This document shows positions 1-5,799 of a DNA stretch of 6,424 nt, in pieces. Where the stretch lies: the NCBI GenBank assembly GCA_023259575.1, contig JALRHN010000118.1, positions 1-6,424 of the forward strand, written 5' to 3'. Below the pieces are notes generated by a model. The model made no database searches. It was not told where the DNA came from and saw only the letters and a program-made list of their open reading frames with translations. Numbering within the stretch: the first letter of the stretch is position 1; each line of letters starts with the position of its first letter. The stretch is from Candidatus Kapaibacterium sp. (lineage in GTDB: Bacteria; Bacteroidota; Ignavibacteria; Kapaibacteriales; UBA961). The position numbers and the translations under genes are program-made.

Positions 1-773
1 AATAATGCAATAGGTTTATCTGCTTGTACTCTAGAACCTGTTAAGTCTCCATAACCACCACTAACAGTGGCAAGCAAGCTAGATTGAACTAAATAGGATT
101 GCCCTTGATTGAGAGTAACACTTATTGGATTTTTAGAATTACTCCTAGAGGTTTGAATACTAGGTAAAATCGAAATCTGAGTATTATTTTCTGTTGCAAC
201 AACCGCAAATTCCGATGGTGTATTACCACCATTATTATTATTGGCATCAGAATTATAAGCCAAAACATAATGATCTTTACCTAAAGCATCCGTTGGTAAT
301 ACAATAAATGCATCGCTTGTTGTGGAAGCCTGATTTAATGCATAGACACTTACTTCTCTATCGGCAATGACATGGAATGAATTATTTGCGGGAATTTCTG
401 CTTGATTATTTCCACTGGTTTGATAGCCGGGAGATGGGTATTGTCCCTGTAATTCCCAATTTTGCCAGTACAAAGGTAATTGATAGATAGTTGAGGGATC
501 TGTTATAGAAAATTGAACTGTATTCCAATTTCCTGTCCTACCTCTATAAGAAATAGTCCCATTTGTAGCTTCAGTAGCAGAAATAAAAATATATAAAGAA
601 TCAGTTTGAGGCCTATTTACATGCAAATTTGGTATAAAAGTAAACCAAAAGTCTTTCCCACGAGAGTCTTTTTCTTCTGTTTGAGCTGACACATCATACT
701 TATTACAGAAAAGGACACTTATAAGTATCAAGCAGAAACATAATATAGAGCGAGAAATGTTATTTCTTTTCAT
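1..773 (-). CDS. Secreted protein with IgGFc-binding-type N-terminal domain (partial, C-terminus off the left edge)
   Basis: Reading the minus strand from the ATG at 773-771 gives 257 open codons to the window edge. Residues 1-30 look like a Sec signal peptide: MKRNN basic start, hydrophobic core at about 9-22, and a probable cut after VSA at 28-30. The residue before Cys23 is Phe, so a lipobox is unlikely. The mature part opens with GKDFWFTF (39-46), then has VSVYALN (141-147), DAFIVLPTDALG (154-165), SEFAVVATENNT (187-198) and DLTGSRVQADKP (243-254). From memory these match the IgGFc-binding N-terminal domain found in animal FCGBP and in many large secreted bacterial proteins, where ligand and role are mostly unknown. 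The Asn run at 178-181 is a loop. Bacteroidota homologues often end in adhesion repeats or a secretion-sorting domain, which cannot be seen here. The gene is divergent from the asparaginase gene. No Shine-Dalgarno is visible. Confidence is high for the reading frame and domain, low for function. Confidence 0.85.
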   Translation of the reverse strand, partial: MKRNNISRSILCFCLILISVLFCNKYDVSAQTEEKDSRGKDFWFTFIPNLHVNRPQTDSLYIFISATEATNGTISYRGRTGNWNTVQFSITDPSTIYQLPLYWQNWELQGQYPSPGYQTSGNNQAEIPANNSFHVIADREVSVYALNQASTTSDAFIVLPTDALGKDHYVLAYNSDANNNNGGNTPSEFAVVATENNTQISILPSIQTSRSNSKNPISVTLNQGQSYLVQSSLLATVSGGYGDLTGSRVQADKPIAL

Positions 774-823
774 ATAGATTATAGGGAGAGGATGACTTTT
801 GAAAATTTATAACCATTGATTAC

Positions 824-850
824 ATCAGAATGTTCCTAGAACATTCTGAT
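824..850. repeat. Perfect 12-bp inverted repeat with 3-bp centre, operator-like
   Basis: ATCAGAATGTTC at 824-835 is the exact reverse complement of GAACATTCTGAT at 839-850, with CTA between. It lies 50 bp upstream of the minus-strand secreted-protein start and 180 bp upstream of the asparaginase start. No T-tract follows on either strand, so an intrinsic terminator is unlikely. It could be the site of a dimeric repressor or activator, or a hairpin in the leader of the minus-strand transcript. No regulator is encoded in the window, so its identity is unknown. Confidence 0.6.
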
Positions 851-976
851 CAGTAAAGACACTCAATAATAATGAAAGTTTCAATCTTTTGAATACCCTT
901 TTCTATTGAGAAATTACAGAAATTTACTGTCAATTAAACTATGATTTTTACAATGTATGTATTCACAGTGGATTTG

Positions 977-984
977 TATTTTTG
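977..984 (+). promoter_or_regulatory. Possible -7 element for the asparaginase gene
   Basis: TATTTTTG fits the Bacteroidota -7 consensus TAnnTTTG, 46 bp upstream of the asparaginase ATG. No TTTG lies at the expected -33 distance (about 953-956 reads ATGT). An octamer this loose occurs several times by chance in a window this AT-rich, so the call is weak. Confidence 0.25.
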
Positions 985-1030
985 CATGTAGAATTTACCA
1001 TCTATTATATAACTGAGATACTCAGGTTCA

Positions 1031-2008
1031 ATGAAAACTATTGCAATTTTTTTTACCGGCGGAACAATTTCTATGAGTATCGATAAAGGCTTTGGTGGTA
1101 TTGTACCAAGCCTTTCTGCGAATCAAATTCTTGAGGCAATTCCAGACTTACAGAGTATAGCTACTATAGAAACAATAGAATATGGACATTATCCTGGGCC
1201 ACATATTACTCCACATATTATGTTTGATCTTGCTAAACGTGTTCAAAACACATTAGATCAAGCGCATATAGATGGAATAATCATTACTCATGGAACAGAT
1301 ACTTTAGAAGAAACTGCTTTTTTTCTCGATTGCTTCCTTACTACATCAAAACCTGTGTTAATTGTAGGAGCTATGAGAAATTCCAGTGAACCAGATTGGG
1401 ATGGACCAAGAAATCTAAGAGATGCACTTCAAATAGCAATAAGTGATGAATGTAAAGATTATGGTGTTTTACTGTGTTTATCAGATAGCATTAATGCTGC
1501 ATCTGAAGCAACAAAAACAGATACCAATCAGTTACATACCTTTGCTAGTTTCGATTTTGGCCCCATAGGACGCATATCCAATGGTACTGTACAAATGTAT
1601 AGAAAACCTGTAAGAAGGGAGATTTTTCCAATCAAGCGAATTCCACAAAATGTACCTTTACTAAAATGTTATGCTGGTATGGACGATACATTAATTCGTT
1701 GTGCTTTACAACACGGAGCTGAAGGATTAGTTATAGAAGCTTTTGGTGTGGGAAATGTTCCACCACCTGTATTTTATGCCCTAAAAGATGCAGTTTCATC
1801 TAACATTCCTGTTGTTTTAGTGTCTAGATGTCCAGTGGGAAGAATTGAACATATTTATGCATATGAAGGTGCTGGCAAACATTTATATGATTCGGGAATA
1901 ATTTTTGCTGATTATTTGAATGGACAAAAAGCAAGAATCAAATTAATTGCAGCAATTGGTTCTAATTATACCATCGAAGAAATGAAACAATCATTTGAAT
2001 GGGCATAA
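1031..2008 (+). CDS. ansA: L-asparaginase, cytoplasmic type
   Basis: This 325-residue protein hydrolyses L-asparagine to aspartate and ammonia. Length and motifs fit the bacterial asparaginase/glutaminase family, whose members are usually homotetramers of 320-350 residues. TGGTI at 9-13 holds the nucleophile Thr12. THGTDT at 86-91 holds Thr89 and Asp90. Lys162 in TKT (161-163) completes the second catalytic triad. These positions coincide with E. coli enzyme II mature numbering. The family signature WDGPRNL is at 123-129. There is no signal peptide, so it should be cytoplasmic, unlike periplasmic AnsB. The flexible loop after the first motif (14-24) has no Tyr equivalent to Tyr25 of E. coli AnsB; Bacillus AnsA also seems to lack it, so this alone does not argue against activity. 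Glutaminase side activity cannot be judged. The start has no good Shine-Dalgarno, but the motif falls right at the N-terminus, which supports it. ftsX follows 27 bp downstream on the same strand. Confidence 0.9.
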   Translation: MKTIAIFFTGGTISMSIDKGFGGIVPSLSANQILEAIPDLQSIATIETIEYGHYPGPHITPHIMFDLAKRVQNTLDQAHIDGIIITHGTDTLEETAFFLDCFLTTSKPVLIVGAMRNSSEPDWDGPRNLRDALQIAISDECKDYGVLLCLSDSINAASEATKTDTNQLHTFASFDFGPIGRISNGTVQMYRKPVRREIFPIKRIPQNVPLLKCYAGMDDTLIRCALQHGAEGLVIEAFGVGNVPPPVFYALKDAVSSNIPVVLVSRCPVGRIEHIYAYEGAGKHLYDSGIIFADYLNGQKARIKLIAAIGSNYTIEEMKQSFEWA

Positions 2009-2035
2009 TTAATCAAAGAAGTTAGGAATATTTTC

Positions 2036-2893
2036 ATGAGCTATGGCTATTATTTTCATCGTGCAGGTGTGTTAATCAGAAGAAGGCCTTTCCCTTTTTT
2101 TCGTATTACTCTGATATGTTGTATCCTTACTCTATGTACTTTAGGTATTGCCATTTCATATTTTGGGCTTATGAAAGAACAAAATAGGCTTGCATCATCA
2201 TTAGAAATTACAATTCACATAAAACAATATGCTGATAGTTCAAGGATATTTTCTTTTGCTTCTTCATTATCAACATATGCTCAAATAGATCAAGTTCATG
2301 TGATTTCACCTACATTAGCCGCATTAGAATTTGAAAAACAGATGCAGAGTTCAACATTCAAATTACTACCTGATAATCCTTTTAATTGGTCTATTTCCTG
2401 TACATTAAAGCCAGAATATTGTACATATAACTATGTATCTGAGTTTTTGCAAGATATCAGAAAAAAAGACATAGTTGATCAGACTGTATTTAATAGCAAA
2501 GCTGCTGAAGCTTTATTTGCTAGAAATACCTTCCTATTTACTCTTGCATTAGCAGGATCAATCAGTATTTTTCTCTTGTTTTTAGGTATTCTTTCTTATG
2601 TGTTTAGAGCAGAGATTTTACAAAGTCCAGCAGAATGGTTTGTATTAAGAACTTTAGGGGCATCCAGAACTTTTATAGCTATTCCACATGTCATTTTTTC
2701 TATTGCATCTATATTCTTAGGAATCACAATTGGATGTATGAGTGCTCTAATAATAATAAAGAATGTACTTGTTCAGTATGTTTGGATATGGGAAATACCC
2801 ATTGATTGGATTGCAATATCTATTGGGATAATGGTACTGTTAAGTATAGCTGTTTCATCTATAACAGCTTTAACAGTTACGAGGAATACATAG
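2036..2893 (+). CDS. ftsX: FtsX-like cell-division ABC transporter membrane subunit
   Basis: This 285-residue inner-membrane protein has the FtsX layout. A short cytoplasmic N-terminus (rich in Arg at 15-17) precedes TM1 at about 22-44. An extracytoplasmic domain spans about 45-163, followed by TM2 at 165-190, TM3 at 212-242 and TM4 at 257-280. LLPDNPFNWSI (110-120) corresponds to the conserved NPLP-type segment of FtsX, and the LRTLGASRTFI stretch (204-214) to the cytoplasmic coupling loop before TM3. In the family, FtsX pairs with the ATPase FtsE and activates septal peptidoglycan hydrolases or their activators through the extracytoplasmic domain. No ftsE lies in the window, and none can overlap ftsX from upstream because the asparaginase gene is there. 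TAGGAA about 8 bp before the ATG is a weak Shine-Dalgarno-like sequence. The gene probably shares a transcript with the asparaginase gene and ends at the hairpin just after its stop. Sequence similarity in this family is low, so the call rests mainly on topology and these two motifs. Confidence 0.82.
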   Translation: MSYGYYFHRAGVLIRRRPFPFFRITLICCILTLCTLGIAISYFGLMKEQNRLASSLEITIHIKQYADSSRIFSFASSLSTYAQIDQVHVISPTLAALEFEKQMQSSTFKLLPDNPFNWSISCTLKPEYCTYNYVSEFLQDIRKKDIVDQTVFNSKAAEALFARNTFLFTLALAGSISIFLLFLGILSYVFRAEILQSPAEWFVLRTLGASRTFIAIPHVIFSIASIFLGITIGCMSALIIIKNVLVQYVWIWEIPIDWIAISIGIMVLLSIAVSSITALTVTRNT

Positions 2894-2894
2894 A

Positions 2895-2921
2895 AAAAGC
2901 TTAAGTAAAACTTAAGCTTTT
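2895..2921. terminator. Bidirectional intrinsic terminator between ftsX and tRNA-Leu
   Basis: AAAAGCTTAAG (2895-2905) pairs perfectly with CTTAAGCTTTT (2911-2921) around a 5-base loop. The stem starts 2 bp after the ftsX stop and ends 2 bp from the 3' end of the tRNA on the other strand. A's at 2894-2898 give a U-run on the minus-strand transcript and T's at 2918-2921 give one on the plus strand. The stem is AT-rich, so its efficiency is uncertain. Confidence 0.7.
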
Positions 2922-2922
2922 G

Positions 2923-3006
2923 TGCGGAAGACGGGACTTGAACCCGTACACCAATTAAGGCGCCACCCCCTCAAGATGGTGCGTCTGCCAATTTCGCCAC
3001 TTCCGC
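2923..3006 (-). tRNA. trnL(GAG): tRNA-Leu, anticodon GAG
   Basis: The 84-nt minus-strand sequence folds as a class II tRNA. Acceptor arms GCGGAAG and CTTCCGC pair over 7 bp with discriminator A. The D arm contains TTGGCAGA. The anticodon stem CCATC/GGTGG encloses loop TTGAGGG, giving anticodon GAG at 2972-2970. The long variable arm CGCC-loop-GGTG is typical of leucine and serine tRNAs, and the T arm is ACGGG-TTCAAGT-CCCGT. The GAG anticodon reads CUC and CUU leucine codons. CCA is not encoded; the bases after the discriminator read CAA, so it must be added after transcription. The gene is convergent with ftsX and divergent from the E1 gene. Confidence 0.97.
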
Positions 3007-3021
3007 AGTTAAAAGGGACAG

Positions 3022-3053
3022 CAAAGATAGTGCTTCATGTTTTTCTAAGCAAA
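3022..3053 (-). promoter_or_regulatory. Bacteroidota-type promoter for tRNA-Leu
   Basis: On the minus strand TTTG (3053-3050) is followed by a 20-bp spacer and TATCTTTG (3029-3022). This fits the Bacteroidota housekeeping sigma consensus TTTG / TAnnTTTG. Transcription would start near 3015, only about 8 nt before the mature tRNA 5' end, which suits a stable RNA gene. Having both boxes correctly spaced makes this stronger than a lone octamer. Confidence 0.6.
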
Positions 3054-3180
3054 CTTTTTTAAGTCATTATACATTTATTTCCGAATAAGAAATCACATTT
3101 GACTACTAAATGATTGAGATATATATATTTCGTATACATAATATTGATACGTATATTTTTTATTATTCCACGAGTCATTT

Positions 3181-3214
3181 TACCAAATAAATAAGATTTA
3201 TTGGCATTTTGGTA
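3181..3214. repeat. Compound inverted repeat overlapping the E1 promoter -33 box
   Basis: The outer arms TACCAAA (3181-3187) and TTTGGTA (3208-3214) are exact reverse complements. An alternative inner hairpin pairs AATAAAT (3186-3192) with ATTTATT (3196-3202), extended by CC/GG across one bulged A. The right outer arm covers the predicted -33 TTTG at 3208-3211. It may be an operator, but short AT-rich repeats arise easily by chance in such intergenic DNA. Apart from this repeat and the two promoters, I see nothing in the 291-bp gap at 3007-3297. Confidence 0.35.
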
Positions 3215-3239
3215 ATGGTTTGGTTTGGAGTTATTTTTG
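3208..3239 (+). promoter_or_regulatory. Bacteroidota-type promoter for the E1 gene
   Basis: TTTG (3208-3211), a 20-bp spacer and TATTTTTG (3232-3239) fit the Bacteroidota -33/-7 consensus. The spacing is identical to the tRNA-Leu promoter in the same gap. Start of transcription would be near 3246, leaving a leader of about 50 nt before the ATG at 3298. Confidence 0.55.
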
Positions 3240-3297
3240 CACTTTGTTTTGAACTATTTCTTTAGCTTTCAAGCTAATATTATCAAAGTATATCCTA

Positions 3298-5760
3298 ATG
3301 AAATCTCGTATAAGTAATATATCGGTTCCCAAAAAATCAAGTAAAAAGAATACAGTAGATATGTCATCTTTACCTTTTTCTGCTGAAGAAATTATAAAAG
3401 ATTTTGTACTTGCTGTAGAGAGCAGACAAGCCAGCTTATTGGGCAGAAAAGAAGTTCTTTCTGGCAAGGCTAAGTTTGGGATTTTTGGTGATGGAAAAGA
3501 AATACCTCAATTAGCGTGGGCAAGGGCTTTCCAAAAAGGGGATTTTAGATCTGGATATTACCGTGATCAAACATTTATGTTCAGTAAAGGTGCATCCTCA
3601 ATCAAAGAGTTCTTTGCACAATTATATGCTCATCCTGATGTTCAAGCAGAACCATCTTCTGCTGGACGCTCCATGAATGGTCATTTTGGAACAAGATCTC
3701 TTCATCCTGATGGCTCTTGGAAATCATTAACCGAACAATATAATTCCTCGGCAGATATTTCTCCAACTGGTTCACAAATGCCTAGATTGGTTGGTTTAGC
3801 CTATGCTTCAACTCTGTATCGAGAATTAGAAGAATTACAAAACCTTACAGATTTTAGTAGGAATGGAAATGAAATAGCATGGGGTACGATTGGTAATGCA
3901 AGCGCAGCCGAAGGCATGTTCTGGGAATCAGTAAATGCAATTGGAGTATTACATGCTCCAGCAATTATTTCTATTTGGGATGATGGATATGGGATTTCTG
4001 TACCGAATGATATTCAAATGACAAAGTCAAATGTAGGTACTTTATTATCCGGATTTCAAAGAGAAAATGGCTCTAAAGATGGATTTGATATTCATACAGT
4101 TAAAGCTTGGGATTATCCTGCATTGATCGAAACATATCAAAAAGCAGCACATACTGCAAGAACTGAGCATATTCCGCAATTGATTCATGTAATTGAAGTT
4201 ACCCAGCCACAAGGACATTCTACCTCTGGTAGCCATGAACGATATAAATCTAAAGAGCGTTTGCAATGGGAACAGGATTTTGATGGAATATCCAGAATGA
4301 AACAATGGATGATTAATCAATCTATTATCACTCTTGAACAAGCTGAGGAAATTGAAAAGCAAGCTATTATTCGTGTTAAAGAATGGAAAGATCAAGCATG
4401 GAAAGAATATCAAGACCCAATAAAACAAGATATTAAACAAGTTTCTATGATTATTGAGTCTATTGCTTCACAATGTAATGATGTCAATCTTTCTCAAGAA
4501 TTATTAACTCTTAATTCTCAGTTACTTGCTATTCGTGAACCATTCCGAAGAGATATCTTTAGCTGTATTCACAAAGTGTTATATGCATCAAGAAGTCTTC
4601 CAGCAGAAATAAGAAGTTCTCTAATCAATTGGAAAAAGTCTTGTGATCTTTTACAAATAGATAGATATTCAAGTTATTTACATAGTGAAAGTTCCCATTC
4701 CGCTTTACAAGTACCACTTATTCAACCTAATTTTTCAGAAGAATCTCCATCTGTAAATGGCTCTGAAATCATGAATGCTTGTTTTGATTTCCATTTTAGT
4801 AAAGATCCTACAATCATTGCTTTTGGAGAAGATGTTGGACATTTAGGTGATGTAAATCAAGGATTTTCAGGATTACAAGCCAAATATGGAAAATTGAGAG
4901 TTTCTGATACTGGAATACGTGAAGCTACAATCTTAGGACAAGGCATCGGATTGGCAATGCGAGGCTTAAGGCCAATTTTAGAAATTCAATATTTAGATTA
5001 TATACTCTATGCTCTACAGTTAATGAGCGATGATTTGGCTACTGTTCAATGGAGAACAAAAGGTGGACAAAAAGCCCCTGCAATTATTAGAACAAGAGGA
5101 CATCGTTTAGAGGGGATTTGGCATAGTGGCAGCCCAATGGCTGGTATCATTCACTTAGTTCGTGGACTTTATGTTTGTGTACCAAGAAATATGACACAAG
5201 CCGCAGGAATGTATACTACATTATTACAATCTGATGAACCTGGATTAATTGTAGAAGTCCTTAATGGATATAGGCTTAAGGAAACTTTACCATCAAATAT
5301 GGGTGAATATACTGTTCCTTTAGGTGTGCCAGAAGTTCTAAGAAATGGAAATGATCTTACGCTTGTTACCTATGGCGCATGTTGTCGCATAGCTATGGAA
5401 GCTGCTGAACAACTACAACATATTGGTATTTCAGTAGAAATCATTGATGTGCAAACATTATTACCTTTTGATAGATTTGGAATCATTGGTGAATCATTAA
5501 AAAAGACAAATCGTATTCTATTTTTTGATGAGGATGTACCAGGCGGTACTACTTCATATATGATGCAGCAAGTTATTGAATTACAAGACGGTTATAAATA
5601 TCTAGATAGTAAACCAGAAACATTAACTTCCAATGCACATCGGCCTGCCTATGGAACTGATGGAAATTATTGGTCTAAGGCAGAGGCAGAACATGTATTC
5701 GAAAAAGTGTATTCGATGATGCATGAAGCATCACCTCAACAATTCCCTATTTATTTTTGA
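3298..5760 (+). CDS. 2-oxoacid dehydrogenase E1, fused alpha and beta subunits
   Basis: This 820-residue thiamine-diphosphate enzyme would decarboxylate a 2-oxoacid (branched-chain or pyruvate; substrate not decidable) and acylate the lipoyl group of an E2 partner. The alpha part spans about 30-330. It has GNASAAEG (199-206) at the usual GDG site, WDDGYGIS (227-234) at the usual ENNxYG site, and PQGHSTSGSHERYKS (304-318), the His-containing active-site loop of E1 alpha. A helical, charged linker (about 330-485) leads to the beta part: FGEDVGHLGDVNQGF (509-523), GIRE with the probable catalytic Glu542, EIQYLDY (562-568), WHSGSP (608-613), and a C-terminal transketolase-like domain with DVQTLLPFD (717-725) and DEDVPGG (744-750). 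Separate E1 subunits are about 330-400 residues each, so the length equals a fusion with no frameshift; such fusions are common in Bacteroidota. Asn200 and Asp229 replace the usual Asp and Asn metal ligands. No E2 or E3 gene is nearby. The start is the first in-frame ATG; residue 22 is an alternative. Confidence 0.88.
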   Translation: MKSRISNISVPKKSSKKNTVDMSSLPFSAEEIIKDFVLAVESRQASLLGRKEVLSGKAKFGIFGDGKEIPQLAWARAFQKGDFRSGYYRDQTFMFSKGASSIKEFFAQLYAHPDVQAEPSSAGRSMNGHFGTRSLHPDGSWKSLTEQYNSSADISPTGSQMPRLVGLAYASTLYRELEELQNLTDFSRNGNEIAWGTIGNASAAEGMFWESVNAIGVLHAPAIISIWDDGYGISVPNDIQMTKSNVGTLLSGFQRENGSKDGFDIHTVKAWDYPALIETYQKAAHTARTEHIPQLIHVIEVTQPQGHSTSGSHERYKSKERLQWEQDFDGISRMKQWMINQSIITLEQAEEIEKQAIIRVKEWKDQAWKEYQDPIKQDIKQVSMIIESIASQCNDVNLSQELLTLNSQLLAIREPFRRDIFSCIHKVLYASRSLPAEIRSSLINWKKSCDLLQIDRYSSYLHSESSHSALQVPLIQPNFSEESPSVNGSEIMNACFDFHFSKDPTIIAFGEDVGHLGDVNQGFSGLQAKYGKLRVSDTGIREATILGQGIGLAMRGLRPILEIQYLDYILYALQLMSDDLATVQWRTKGGQKAPAIIRTRGHRLEGIWHSGSPMAGIIHLVRGLYVCVPRNMTQAAGMYTTLLQSDEPGLIVEVLNGYRLKETLPSNMGEYTVPLGVPEVLRNGNDLTLVTYGACCRIAMEAAEQLQHIGISVEIIDVQTLLPFDRFGIIGESLKKTNRILFFDEDVPGGTTSYMMQQVIELQDGYKYLDSKPETLTSNAHRPAYGTDGNYWSKAEAEHVFEKVYSMMHEASPQQFPIYF
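5752..5759 (+). promoter_or_regulatory. Possible -7 element for the deacetylase-family gene
   Basis: TATTTTTG overlaps the last codons and stop of the E1 gene. It fits TAnnTTTG, but no TTTG stands at the expected -33 spacing (5728-5731 reads GCAT). A start here, near 5766, would lie inside the terminator stem and would break that hairpin in the new transcript. Chance occurrence is quite possible. Confidence 0.2.
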
Positions 5761-5763
5761 CAT

Positions 5764-5790
5764 AAGGGCTTACAATGTAAGCCCTTTTTT
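5764..5790 (+). terminator. Intrinsic terminator after the E1 gene
   Basis: AAGGGCTTAC (5764-5773) pairs perfectly with GTAAGCCCTT (5777-5786) around a 3-base AAT loop. T's at 5785-5790 supply a run of six. The stem starts 3 bp after the E1 stop. This is a classical rho-independent terminator and the strongest one in the window. Confidence 0.85.
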
Positions 5791-5799
5791 ATGTAATAT

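Noticed and set aside
1073..1102. Absence of the loop Tyr (Tyr25 of E. coli AnsB) as a sign of an inactive asparaginase
   Set aside because: All other catalytic residues (Thr12, Thr89, Asp90, Lys162) are present, and other AnsA-type enzymes as I recall them also lack this Tyr.
3131..3151. CGTAT / ATACG inverted repeat in the tRNA-E1 gap
   Set aside because: The arms are only 5 bp with an 11-bp spacer in very AT-rich DNA; this is expected by chance.
3231..3467. Minus-strand open frame of 78 codons overlapping the start of the E1 gene
   Set aside because: It is antisense to the well-supported E1 N-terminus and E1 promoter, has no recognisable domain, and looks like a shadow of AT-rich coding sequence.
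4045..4440. Minus-strand open frame of 131 codons inside the E1 gene
   Set aside because: It lies wholly antisense to conserved E1 alpha and linker coding sequence. Its Phe/Leu/Ser-rich product is what antisense reading of Lys/Glu/Gln codons gives.
5757..5762. TTGACA resembling a sigma-70 -35 box
   Set aside because: No TATAAT-like sequence lies 16-18 bp downstream, and the other promoters here follow the Bacteroidota pattern.
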